Source: Hyperoodon ampullatus (taxonomy: Eukaryota > Chordata > Mammalia > Artiodactyla > Ziphiidae). Taken from it: a DNA stretch of 64,000 bases. Position numbers and translations under genes: made by a program. The first letter of the stretch is position 1, and every line of letters starts with the position of its first letter. The DNA lies in the NCBI GenBank assembly GCA_949752795.1, contig CATKHW010000427.1, forward strand, positions 1,426,001 through 1,490,000, in the 5' to 3' direction. The notes under the pieces are model-generated. The model did no database searches. It was not told where the DNA came from and saw only the letters and a list, made by a program, of their open reading frames with translations. Shown one piece after another: positions 1-10,432 of this stretch.

Positions 1-1739
1 CCTGTGCTTATATCAAACTCTGGTTTTATGCATCACCCCACCTCTCCTTCCCCCTTAAGCAGGCATAAGAGTGTTTTCTAAATGTGAGACACTGTTCTCT
101 TTCCTAACTCAGTTCAAGTGTAGCCATGTTTACAGGATCTTCATAAGTGATATCTTATGATAAGTTTCTTTTTCTGTGTGACTTATTTCACTTAGAATCA
201 TCGTACCTGAATCCACCCATTTTGCTGCTACTGGTCTTATGACATTGATTTTATGGCTGAGGGATATTCCATCGTACGTAAGTACCACAATTTTTTGAAC
301 CATTTTTATATTTCCTGGGATATTTAAGGTGTACCCAAGTTGAGGTCCTTGTAAGCAGTGCAGCCCTAAATTTTGGGGTGGCTGTGTCTTTTTGATTTTC
401 AGTTTTCCCAAGGTATATTCCCTAGACTGGAAGTGCCCTTGGCTCTGTAGCTCTGTTGTTTACTTGTTTTAGGGAACACAATGCACTCCTCCAGAGAGGC
501 AGTTGGCAATTTACATCCCGCCCATCAGCATAACAAGGCTCCCTGTTCTCCAGGGCCTGTCTTGCCTTTCTGGTTTTTACACATTTTGTGGATGTCCCTT
601 TTGACCGGTGGGAAGTGATACTTCTTTGTAGTGCAGATTTGCATTGCCCGCTTGCTTGCTTGGCCAAAAAGGGCGTATGTGTTTTCTCCTGAATATATTC
701 AGGAGAAAACGCATACGCCCTTTTTGGCCAAGTGCATCATTGTCGAAGTTGTGCCCCTCTTCCTGTGCTTTAAAGGCGATTCCAACGTACCTCTTGAAAT
801 CTGTTTCCTGCTATTCTGCCTCGCTTTCAAGTCCGCCTCGTTGCCTTCCCTCAACAGATTTTTGGACGATAGTTGTCCTTTATTACTCGGCCAGTTTGTG
901 AATTGCTGTGCCCCTGAGCTCCATTTTTCAACTCGTTTTTGGTGAGCTGACCGCAAGTCCAAAATTTTGGTTCCGGATCTATACTGATTCCCGGTGGGTG
1001 GCTGAGACTTTGGTTAATTCTTCTTCCTGCCGGGAAATTACAGTGATATGTGCCCGTCCAAATGCCTAACAGCTACTCTCTCATTGGTTCTCCCTCTTCC
1101 CTTTCATCCTCTGCCAAATTGGCAACCTGTGCGAACCAGGAGGTTAAAGGGGCTGTCTCTCCAAGTTGGGAGGTTGATAATAAAGCAGATGGAAAGTCAA
1201 ACCGGAGCACCAGGAGAGGGACTATTCGTTGAGTTTTAGAAACCTTTCGTATTCACAGTGTGTCCGTTCTCTAGGATTCCCGTACATGTTATATCTGTAG
1301 TAATATTCCCTTCAACCTGGAGAGTTGGGACCCATGGAATGTGTGCCATGCATTATTGCTTTAAAGGGTCTGCATTTGCTCACCCAATCTCACCAATCCT
1401 CTCAGTCCCAAGTGTCCAGCCTTATGCCACATCCAGCTGTCATTGTAGATAGGGTCATTTCAGGTTTCATCAGAGACCCTGAAGGAATTGTAAAGAATTT
1501 CCCAGTTTTTTTGTTTTATTTTTGAAATTCCTTTTTATAGTGGGTTTGAGCTGATTCTCGCTGCCATATTTATCCCAGTCTAGACACACTTGATTCCCTC
1601 ACGGAGACATATCAATACAGAGGTTTAAAGATTCTTACTAGTCAGATATATTCCTCTGCGGGAAATATGGGGTTTTGAGTCCCTTTCACTGAGGAAGGTG
1701 TAGGTCTTGTCTATTCCATAGTTGGTTTTTGGAACGGTA
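1..1739. repeat. Satellite monomer 1
   Basis: 1,739 bp. Palindrome at 659-732 has a C-to-T change at 680 in the left arm. The tail (CCTCACGGAG, CAGAGG) is class III-like although the middle is class IV. Confidence 0.95.
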
Positions 1740-1868
1740 CCTGTGCTTATATCAAACTCTGGTTTTATGCATCACCCCACCTCTCCTTCCCCCTTAAGCA
1801 GGCATAAGAGTGTTTTCTAAATGTGAGACACTGTTCTCTTTCCTAACTCAGTTCAAGTGTAGCCATGT

Positions 1869-2406
1869 TTACAGGATCTTCATAAGTGACATCTTATGAT
1901 AAGTTTCTTTTTCTGTGTGACTTATTTCACTTAGAATCATCGTACCTGAATCCACCCATTTTGCTGCTACTGGTCTTATGACATTGATTTCATGGCTGAG
2001 GGATATTCCATCGTACGTAAGTACCACAATTTTTTGAACCATTTTTATATTTCCTGGGATATTTAAGGTGTACCCAAGTTGAGGTCCTTGTAAGCAGTGC
2101 AGCCCTAAATTTTGGGGTGGCTGTGTCTTTTTGATTTTCAGTTTTCCCAAGGTATATTCCCTAGACTGGAAGTGCCCTTGGCTCTGTAGCTCTGTTGTTT
2201 ACTTGTTTTAGGGAACACAATGCACTCCTCCAGAGAGGCAGTTGGCAATTTACATCCCGCCCATCAGCATAACAAGGCTCCCTGTTCTCCAGGGCCTGTC
2301 TTGCCTTTCTGGTTTTTACACATTTTGTGGATGTCCCTTTTGACCGGTGGGAAGTGATACTTCTTTGTAGTGCAGATTTGCATTGCCCGCTTGCTTGCTT
2401 GGCCAA
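1869..2406 (-). pseudogene. L1 ORF2 C-terminal remnant (representative, copy 2)
   Basis: Read on the minus strand, this stretch encodes two adjacent open pieces, 81 codons at 2161-2406 and 93 codons at 1869-2150, in different frames. Together they follow the extreme C-terminus of L1 ORF2, the endonuclease/reverse transcriptase protein used for retrotransposition. Visible landmarks in order are SITSHRSKGTSTK, DVNCQLPLWRSALCSL, LTYDGISLSH and WVDSGTMILSEISH. The last of these lies just before the terminal stop, as in intact elements. The pieces are separated by a TAG (plus-strand CTA at 2161-2163) and a one-base frame change near the GGGGTGGCTG run. No reverse transcriptase or endonuclease domain is present. 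The same segment recurs in every copy (copy 1 at 130-667, copy 3 at 3608-4145, and so on). It is a non-functional fossil maintained by satellite turnover. Confidence 0.8.
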
Positions 2407-2471
2407 AAAGGGCGTATGCGTTTTCTCCTGAATATATTCAGGAGAAAACGCATACGCCCTTTTTGGCCAAG
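2398..2471. mobile_element. 74-bp perfect palindrome, mariner-like miniature element (representative, copy 2)
   Basis: Two 37-bp arms meet with no spacer; the centre is between 2434 and 2435 in CCTGAATATATTCAGG. The outer ends read CTTGGCCAAAAAG and CTTTTTGGCCAAG. The element falls inside L1 homology, since ORF2-like sequence continues on both sides, so it looks like an insertion. The TTGGCCAAAAAG end resembles terminal repeats of mariner-type transposons and their short palindromic derivatives that I recall from cetartiodactyl genomes. A TA target duplication is not clearly preserved. Starts in the 37 copies: 659, 2398, 4137, 5876, 7615, 9353, 11091, 12830, 14568, 16306, 18045, 19783, 21521, 23260, 24998, 26736, 28474, 30213, 31951, 33690, 35429, 37168, 38907, 40651, 42396, 44135, 45874, 47613, 49352, 51091, 52830, 54569, 56313, 58052, 59791, 61529, 63267. 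The palindrome is certain; the mariner origin is an inference at about even odds. Confidence 0.75.
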
Positions 2472-2701
2472 TGCATCATTGTCGAAGTTGTGCCCCTCTT
2501 CCTGTGCTTTAAAGGCGATTCCAACGTACCTCTTGAAATCTGTTTCCTGCTATTCTGCCTCGCTTTCAAGTCCGCCTCGTTGCCTTCCCTCAACAGATAT
2601 TTGGACGATAGTTGTCCTTTATTACTCGGCCAGTTTGTGAATTGCTGTGCCCCTGAGCTCCATTTTTCAACTCGTTTTTGGTGAGCTGACCGCAAGTCCA
2701 A
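2472..2701 (-). pseudogene. L1 ORF2 fragment upstream of the palindrome (representative, copy 2)
   Basis: On the minus strand, an open stretch at 2438-2701 contains TNWPSNKGQLSSK followed by a basic, lysine/arginine-rich run and LKHRKRGTTSTMMHL. The order and spacing match the part of L1 ORF2 that lies just before the C-terminal segment on the other side of the palindrome. This argues that both sides were one continuous L1 fragment before the palindrome entered. Similarity is weaker than in the C-terminal part, and the open frame has no start or upstream domain of its own. All copies carry this segment; it is a fossil, not a gene. Confidence 0.6.
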
Positions 2702-3244
2702 AATTTTGGTTCAGGATCTATACTGATTCCCGGTGGGTGGCTGAGACTTTGGTTAATTCTTCTTCCTGCCGGGAAATTACAGTGATATGTGCCTGTCCAA
2801 ATGCCTAACAGCTACTCTCTCATTGGTTCTCCCTCTTCCCTTTCATCCTCTGCCAAATTGGCAACCTGTGCGAACCAGGAGGTTAAAGGGTCTGTCTCTC
2901 CAAGTTGGGAGGTTGATAATAAAGCAGATGGAAAGTCAAACCGGAGCACCAGGAGAGGGACTATTCGTTGAGTTTTAGAAACCTTTCATATTCACAGTGT
3001 GTCCGTTCTCTAGGATTCCCATACATGTTATATCTGTAGTAATATTCCCTTCAACCTGGAGTGTTGGGACCCATGGAATGTGTGCCATGCATTATTGCTT
3101 TAAAGGGTCTGCATTTGCTCACCCAATCTCACCAATCCTCTCAGTCCCAAGTGTCCAGCCTTATGCCACATCCAGCTGTCATTGTAGATAGGGTCATTTC
3201 AGGTTTCATCAGCGACCTTGAAGGAATTGTAAAGAATTTCCCAG
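2702..3244. repeat. Non-L1 portion of the monomer, origin unrecognised (representative, copy 2)
   Basis: About 540 bp of each unit between the L1 fragment and the poly-T tract that I cannot assign to a known element. It holds a plus-strand AATAAA hexamer at 2918-2923 and several short overlapping open frames of 60-67 codons with no recognisable domain. A short plus-strand stretch encoding IYTDSRWVAETLV lies at its left end (see findings). Most class-diagnostic differences between monomers fall here. It could be a more diverged part of L1, another old repeat, or unique sequence captured when the satellite formed. Confidence 0.6.
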
Positions 3245-3607
3245 TTTTTTTGTTTTATTTTTGAAATTCCTTTTTATAGTGGGTTTGAGCTGATTCTCGC
3301 TGCCATGTTTATGCCATTCTAGACACACTTGATTCCCTTACGGAGACATATCAATACATAGGTTTTAAGATTCTTACTAGTCAGATATATTCCTCTGCGG
3401 GAAATATGGGGTTTTGAGTCCCTTTCACTGAGGAAGGTGTAGGTCTTGTCTATTCCATAGTTGGTTTTTGGAACGGTACCTGTGCTTATATCAGACTCTG
3501 GTTTTATGCATCACCCCACCTCTCCTTCCCCCTTAAGCAGGCATAAGAGTGTTTTCTAAATGTGAGACACTGTTCTCTTTCCTAACTCAGTTCAAGTGTA
3601 GCCATGT
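3245..3607 (-). mobile_element. L1 3' UTR and poly(A)-tail relic spanning a unit junction (representative, copies 2/3)
   Basis: A T-rich run (TTTTTTTGTTTTATTTTTG, from 3245) is the expected antisense image of an L1 poly(A) tail. It is followed, in plus-strand order, by sequence resembling the antisense 3' UTR of cetartiodactyl L1 elements as I remember them: TTTTTATAGTGGG, then CACCCCACCTCTCCTTCCCC, CATAAGAGTGTTTTCTA and GTGACTTATTTCACTTAG. The ORF2 stop follows at about 3608. The L1 thus runs across the arbitrary unit boundary at 3479, showing that the L1 3' end is intact to its tail. The homology is judged by eye. Confidence 0.65.
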
Positions 3608-5217
3608 TTACAGGATCTTCATAAGTGATATCTTATGATAAATTTCTTTTTCTGTGTGACTTATTTCACTTAGAATCATCGTACCTGAATCCACCCATTT
3701 TGCTGCTACTGGTCTTATGACATTGATTTCATGGCTGAGGGATATTCCATCGTACGTAAGTACCACAATTTTTTGAACCATTTTTATATTTCCTGGGATA
3801 TTTAAGGTGTACCCAAGTTGAGGTCCTTGTAAGCAGTGCAGCCCTAAATTTTGGGGTGGCTGTGTCTTTTTGATTTTCAGTTTTCCCAAGGTATATTCCC
3901 TAGACTGGAAGTGCCCTTGGCTCTGTAGCTCTGTTGTTTACTTGTTTTAGGGAACACAATGCACTCCTCCAGAGAGGCAGTTGGCAATTTACATCCCGCC
4001 CATCAGCATAACAAGGCTCCCTGTTCTCCAGGGCCTGTCTTGCCTTTCTGGTTTTTACACATTTTGTGGATGTCCCTTTTGACCGGTGGGAAGTGATACT
4101 TCTTTGTAGTGGAGATTTGCATTGCCCGCTTGCTTGCTTGGCCAAAAAGGGCGTATGCGTTTTCTCCTGAATATATTCAGGAGAAAACGCATACGCCCTT
4201 TTTGGCCAAGTGCATCATTGTCGAAGTTGTGCCCCTCTTCCTGTGCTTTAAAGGCGATTCCAACGTACCTCTTGAAATCTGTTTCCTGCTATTCTGCCTC
4301 GCTTTCAAGTCCGCCTCGTTGCCTTCCCTCAACAGATATTTGGACGATAGTTGTCCTTTATTACTCGGCCAGTTTGTGAATTGCTGTGCCCCTGAGCTCC
4401 ATTTTTCAACTCGTTTTTGGTGAGCTGACCGCAAGTCCAAAATTTTGGTTCAGGATCTATACTGATTCCCGGTGGGTGGCTGAGACTTTGGTTAATTCTT
4501 CTTCCTGCCGGGAAATTACAGTGATATGTGCCTGTCCAAATGCCTAACAGCTACTCTCTCATTGGTTCTCCCTCTTCCCTTTCATCCTCTGCCAAATTGG
4601 CAACCTGTGCGAACCAGGAGGTTAAAGGGTCTGTCTCTCCAAGTTGGGAGGTTGATAATAAAGCAGATGGAAAGTCAAACCGGAGCACCAGGAGAGGGAC
4701 TATTCGTTGAGTTTTAGAAACCTTTCATATTCACAGTGTGTCCGTTCTCTAGGATTCCCATACATGTTATATCTGTAGTAATATTCCCTTCAACCTGGAG
4801 TGTTGAGACCCATGGAATGTGTGCCATGCATTATTGCTTTAAAGGGTCTGCATTTGCTCACCCAATCTCACCAATCCTCTCAGTCCCAAGTGTCCAGCCT
4901 TATGCCACATCCAGCTGTCATTGTAGATAGGGTCATTTCAGGTTTCATCAGAGACCCTGAAGGAATTGTAAAGAATTTCCCAGTTTTTTTGTTTTGTTTT
5001 TGAAATTCCTTTTTATAGTGGGTTTGAGCTGATTCTCGCTGCCATGTTTATGCCATTCTAGACACACTTGATTCCCTTACGGAGACATATCAATACATAG
5101 GTTTTAAGATTCTTACTAGTCAGATATATTCCTCTGCGGGAAATATGGGGTTTTGAGTCCCTTTCACTGAGGAAGGTGTTGGTCTTGTCTATTCCATAGT
5201 TGGTTTTTGGAACGGTA
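3479..5217. repeat. Satellite monomer 3 (class I)
   Basis: 1,739 bp with a perfect palindrome at 4137-4210. Near twin of copy 2, but CAGAGACCC replaces CAGCGACCTTG and the poly-T tract has GTTTTGTTTTT. Confidence 0.95.
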
Positions 5218-6956
5218 CCTGTGCTTATATCAAACTGTGGTTTTATGCATCACCCCACCTCTCCTTCCCCCTTAAGCAGGCATAAGAGTGTTTTCTAAAT
5301 GTGAGGCACTGTTCTCTTTCCTAACTCAGTTCAAGTGTAGCCATGTTTACAGGATCTTCATAAGTGATAACTTATGATATGTTTCTTTTTCTCTGTGACT
5401 TATTTCACTTAGAATCATCGTACCTGAATCCACCCATTTTGCTGCTACTGGTGTTATGACATTGATTTCATGGCTGAGGGATATTCCATCGTACGTAAGT
5501 ACCACAATTTTTTGAACCATTTTTATATTTCCTGGGATATTTAAGGTGTTCCCAAGTTGAGGTCCTTGTAAGCAGTGCAGCCCAAAATTTTGGGGTGGCT
5601 CTGTCTTATTGATTTTCAGTTTTTCCCAGGTATATTCCCTAGACTGGAAGTGCCCTTGGCTCTGTAGCTCTGTTGTTTACTTGTTTTAGGGAACAAAATG
5701 CACTCCTCCAGAGAGGCAGTTGGCAATTTACATCCCGCCCATCAGCATAACAAGGCTCCCTGTTCTCCAGGGCCTGTCTTGCCTTTCTGGTTTTTACACA
5801 TTTTGTGGATGTCCCTTTTGACCGGTGGGAAGTGATACTTCTTTGTAGTGCAGATTTGCATTGCCCGCTTGCTTGCTTGGCCAAAAAGGTCGTATGCGTT
5901 TTCTCCTGAATATATTCAGGAGAAAACGCATACGCCCTTTTTGGCCAAGTGCATCATTGTCGAAGTTGTGCCCCTCTTCCTGTGCTTTAAAGGCGATTCC
6001 AACGTACCTCTTGAAATCTGTTTCCTGCTATTCTGCCTCGCTTTCAAGTCCGCCTCGTTGCCTTCCCTCAACAGATATTTGGACGATAGTTGTCCTTTAT
6101 TACTCGGCCAGTTTGTGAATTGCTGTGCCCCTGAGCTCCATTTTTCAACTCGTTTTTGGTGAGCTGACCGCAAGTCCAAAATTTTGGTTCAGGATCTATA
6201 CTGATTCCCGGTGGGTGGCTGAGACTTTGGTTAATTCTTCTTCCTGCCGGGAAATTACAGTGATATGTGCCTGTCCAAATGCCTAACAGCTACTCTCTCA
6301 TTGGTTCTCCCTCTTCCCTTTCATCCTCTGCCAAATTGGCAACCTGTGCGAACCAGGAGGTTAAAGGGGATGTCTCTCCAAGTTGGGAGGTTGATAATAA
6401 AGCAGATGGAAAGTCAAACCGGAGCACCAGGAGAGGGACTATTCGTTGAGTTTTAGAAACCTTTCATATTCACAGTGTGTCCGTTCTCTAGGATTCCCAT
6501 ACATGTTATATCTGTAGTAATATTCCCTTCAACCTGGAGTGTTGGGACCCATGGAATGTGTGCCATGCATTATTGCTTTAAAGGGTCTGCATTTGCTCAC
6601 CCAATCTCACCAATCCTCTCAGTCCCAAGTGTCCAGCCTTATGCCACATCCAGCTGTCATTGTAGATAGGGTCATTTCAGGTTTCATCAGCGACCTTGAA
6701 GGAATTGTAAAGAATTTCCCAGTTTTTTTGTTTTATTTTTGAAATTCCTTTTTATAGTGGGTTTGAGCTGATTCTCGCTGCCATATTTATCCCAGTCTAG
6801 ACACACTTGATTCCCTTACGGACACATATCAATACATAGGTTTTAAGATTCTTACTAGTCAGATATATTCCTCTGCGGGAAATATGGGGTTTTGAGTCCC
6901 TTTCACTGAGGAAGGTGTAGGTCTTGTCTATTCCATAGTTGGTTTTTGGAACGGTA
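5218..6956. repeat. Satellite monomer 4 (class I; diverged L1 half)
   Basis: 1,739 bp. Palindrome at 5876-5949 with G-to-T at 5890. The first ~480 bp carries about ten private changes and no long minus-strand frame. From about 5,698 it matches copy 10. Confidence 0.95.
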
Positions 6957-8695
6957 CCTGTGCTTATATCAAACTCTGGTTTTATGCATCACCCCACCTC
7001 TCCTTCCCCCTTAAGCAGGCATAAGAGTGTTTTCTAAATGTGAGACACTGTTCTCTTTCCTAACTCAGTTCAAGTGTAGCCATGTTTACAGGATCTTCAT
7101 AAGTGACATCTTATGATAAGTTTCTTTTTCTGTGTGACTTATTTCACTTAGAATCATCGTACCTGAATCCACCCATTTTGCTGCTACTGGTCTTATGACA
7201 TTGATTTCATGGCTGAGGGATATTCCATCGTACGTAAGTACCACAATTTTTTGAACCATTTTTATATTTCCTGGGATATTTAAGGTGTACCCAAGTTGAG
7301 GTCCTTGTAAGCAGTGCAGCCCTAAATTTTGGGGTGGCTGTGTCTTTTTGATTTTCAGTTTTCCCAAGGTATATTCCCTAGACTGGAAGTGCCCTTGGCT
7401 CTGTAGCTCTGTTGTTTACTTGTTTTAGGGAACACAATGCACTCCTCCAGAGAGGCAGTTGGCAATTTACATCCCGCCCATCAGCATAACAAGGCTCCCT
7501 GTTCTCCAGGGCCTGTCTTGCCTTTCTGGTTTTTACACATTTTGTGGATGTCCCTTTTGACCGGTGGGAAGTGATACTTCTTTGTAGTGCAGATTTGCAT
7601 TGCCCGCTTGCTTGCTTGGCCAAAAAGGGCGTATGCGTTTTCTCCTGAATATATTCAGGAGAAAACGCATACGCCCTTTTTGGCCAAGTGCATCATTGTC
7701 GAAGTTGTGCCCCTCTTCCTGTGCTTTAAAGGCGATTCCAACGTACCTCTTGAAATCTGTTTCCTGCTATTCTGCCTCGCTTTCAAGTCCGCCTCGTTGC
7801 CTTCCCACAACAGATATTTGGACGATAGTTGTCCTTTATTACTCGGCCAGTTTGTGAATTGCTGTGCCCCTGAGCTCCATTTTTCAACTCGTTTTTGGTG
7901 AGCTGACCGCAAGTCCAAAATTTTGGTTCAGGATCTATACTGATTCCCGGTGGGTGGCTGAGACTTTGGTTAATTCTTCTTCCTGCCGGGAAATTACAGT
8001 GATATGTGCCTGTCCAAATGCCTAACAGCTACTCTCTCATTGGTTCTCCCTCTTCCCGTTCATCCTCTGCCAAATTGGCAACCTGTGCGAACCAGGAGGT
8101 TAAAGGGGATGTCTCTCCAAGTTGGGAGGTTGATAATAAAGCAGATGGAAAGTCAAACCGGAGCACCAGGAGAGGGACTATTCGTTGAGTTTTAGAAACC
8201 TTTCATATTCACAGTGTGTCCGTTCTCTAGGATTCCCGTACATGTTATATCTGTAGTAATATTCCCTTCAACCTGGAGAGTTGGGACCCATGGAATGTGT
8301 GCCATGCATTATTGCTTTAAAGGGTCTGCATTTGCTCACCCAATATCACCAATCCTCGCAGTCCCAAGTGTCCAGCCTTATGCCACATCCAGCTGTCATT
8401 GTAGATAGGGTCATTTCAGGTTTCATCAGAGACCCTGAAGGAATTGTAAAGAATTTCCCAGTTTTTTTGTTTTATTTTTGAAATTCCTTTTTATAGTGGG
8501 TTTGAGCTGATTCTCGCTGCCATATTTATCCCAGTCTAGACACACTTGATTCCCTTACGGACACATATCAATACATAGGTTTTAAGATTCTTACTAGTCA
8601 GATATATTCCTCTGCGGGAAATATGGGGTTTTGAGTCCCTTTCACTGAGGAAGGTGTAGGTCTTGTCTATTCCATAGTTGGTTTTTGGAACGGTA
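6957..8695. repeat. Satellite monomer 5 (class II)
   Basis: 1,739 bp with a perfect palindrome at 7615-7688. Class II markers: CCCGTTCATCC, CAATATCACC and CCTCGCAG; private CCTTCCCACAAC shared with copy 11. Confidence 0.95.
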
Positions 8696-10432
8696 CCTGT
8701 GCTTATATCAAACTCTGGTTTTATGCATCACCCCACCTCTCCTTCCCCCTTAAGCAGGCATAAGAGTGTTTTCTAAATGTGAGACACTGTTCTCTTTCCT
8801 AACTCAGTTCAAGTGTAGCCATGTTTACAGGATCTTCATAAGTGATATCTTATGATAAGTTTCTTTTTCTGTGTGACTTATTTCACTTAGAATCATCGTA
8901 CCTGAATCCACCCATTTTGCTGCTACTGGTCTTATGACATTGATTTCATGGCTGAGGGATATTCCATCGTACGTAAGTACCACAATTTTTTGAACCATTT
9001 TTATATTTCCTGGGATATTCAAGGTGTACCCAAGTTGAGGTCCTTGTAAGCAGTGCAGCCCTAAATTTTGGGAGGCTGTGTCTTTTTGATTTTCAGTTTT
9101 CCCAAGGTATATTCCCGAGACTGGAAGTGCCCTTGGCTCTGTAGCTCTGTTGTTTACTTGTTTTAGGGAACACAATGCACTCCTCCAGAGAGGCAGTTGG
9201 CAATTTACATCCCGTCCATCAGCATAACAAGGCTCCCTGTTCTCCAGGGCCTGTCTTGCCTTTCTGGTTTTTACACATTTTGTGGATGTCCCTTTTGACC
9301 GGTGGGAAGTGATACTTCTTTGTAGTGCAGATTTGCATTGCCCGCTTGCTTGCTTGGCCAAAAAGGGCGTATGCGTTTTCTCCTGAATATATTCAGGAGA
9401 AAACGCATACGCCCTTTTTGGCCAAGTGCATCATTGTCGAAGTTGTGCCCCTCTTACTGTGCTTTAAAGGCGATTCCAACGTACCTCTTGAAATCTGTTT
9501 CCTGCTATTCTGCCTCGCTTTCAAGTCCGCCTCGTTGCCTTCCCTCAACAGATTTTTGGACGATAGTTGTCCTTTATTACTCGGCCAGTTTGTGAATTGC
9601 TGTGCCCCTGAGCTCCATTTTTCAACTCGTTTTTGGTGAGCTGACCGCAAGTCCAAAATTTTGGTTCAGGATCTATACTGATTCCCGGTGGGTGGCTGAG
9701 ACTTTGGTTAATTCTTCTTCCTGCCGGGAAATTACAGTGATATGTGCCCGTCCAAATGCCTTACAGCTACTCTCTCATTGGTTCTCCCTCTTCCCTTTCA
9801 TCCTCTGCCAAATTGGCAACCTGTGCGAACCAGGAGGTTAAAGGGGCTGTCTCTCCAAGTTGGGAGGTTGATAATAAAGCAGATGAAAGTCAAACCGGAG
9901 CACCAGGAGAGGGACTATTCGTTGAGTTTTAGAAACCTTTCGTATTCACAGTGTGTCCGTTCTCTAGGATTCCCGTACATGTTATATCTGTAGTAATATT
10001 CCCTTCAACCTGGAGAGTTGGGACCCATGGAATGTGTGCCATGCATTATTGCTTTAAAGGGTCTGCATTTGCTCACCCAATCTCACCAATCCTCTCAGTC
10101 CCAAGTGTCCAGTCTTATGCCACATCCAGCTGTCATTGTAGATAGGGTCATTTCAGGTTTCATCAGAGACCCTGAAGGAATTGTAAAGAATTTCCCAGTT
10201 TTTTTGTTTTATTTTTGAAATTCCTTTTTATAGTGGGTTTGAGCTGATTCTCGCTGCCATATTTATCCCAGTCTAGACACACTTGATTCCCTCACAGAGA
10301 CATATCAATACAGAGGTTTTAAGATTCTTACTAGTCAGATATATTCCTCTGCGGGAAATATGGGGTTTTGAGTCCCTTTCACTGAGGAAGGTGTAGGTCT
10401 TGTCTATTCCATAGTTGGTTTTTGGAACGGTA
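8696..10432. repeat. Satellite monomer 6 (class III)
   Basis: 1,737 bp from two one-base deletions (GGGAGGCTG and GATGAAAGTC). Perfect palindrome at 9353-9426. Other class III markers: CCCGAGAC, CCCGTCCATC, CTTACTGTG and GCCTTACAG. Confidence 0.95.
8825..9361 (-). pseudogene. L1 ORF2 C-terminal remnant, 178-codon continuous frame (copy 6)
   Basis: In class III monomers two differences remove the usual break: CCCGAGAC instead of CCCTAGAC (no TAG), and one base fewer in the GGGAGGCTG run. The two pieces then read as one 178-codon frame from MAKQASGQCK to LMKIL and a TAA. Landmarks in order are CQLPLWRSALCSL, SGIYLGK, LTYDGISLSH and WVDSGTMILSEISH, which parallel the end of L1 ORF2, including a GIYxK-type motif at the join. 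There is no upstream catalytic domain, and the start codon lies in the palindrome flank, so translation is not expected. Either class III kept the older L1 frame or the frame was regained by chance. Confidence 0.75.

Larger units (their letters stand above)
1740..3478. repeat. Satellite monomer 2 (class I)
   Basis: 1,739 bp with a perfect palindrome at 2398-2471. Class I markers: CCCATACATG, GGAGTGTTGGG and CAGCGACCTTG. The tail has ATGTTTATGCCATTC, shared only with copy 3. Confidence 0.95.

Noticed and set aside
631..945. A 104-codon plus-strand open frame conserved in nearly all copies (and an overlapping 85-codon frame)
   Set aside because: It runs straight through the palindrome and is antisense to the L1 ORF2 remnant. 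Its conservation is explained by satellite homogenisation, and indels break it freely (e.g. copy 16). No domain is recognisable.
960..1140. tRNA-derived SINE promoter boxes (TGGCTGAGACTTTGG as an A box, antisense GGTTCGCACAGG as a B box)
   Set aside because: The two motifs are on opposite strands and neither fits the consensus fully; no SINE body follows.
1179..1184. AATAAA polyadenylation signal on the plus strand in each unit
   Set aside because: A lone hexamer with no associated gene or clear downstream element; expected by chance in AT-rich repeats.
1200..1260. CENP-B box
   Set aside because: I checked TTCG-containing sites in the unit (ATTCGTTGAG, TTTCGTATTC, antisense CTTCGACAATG); none has the required A and CGGG at the canonical spacing.
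2398..2471. Rho-independent terminator or attachment site
   Set aside because: The palindrome has no loop, and all other evidence is mammalian; bacterial termination does not apply.
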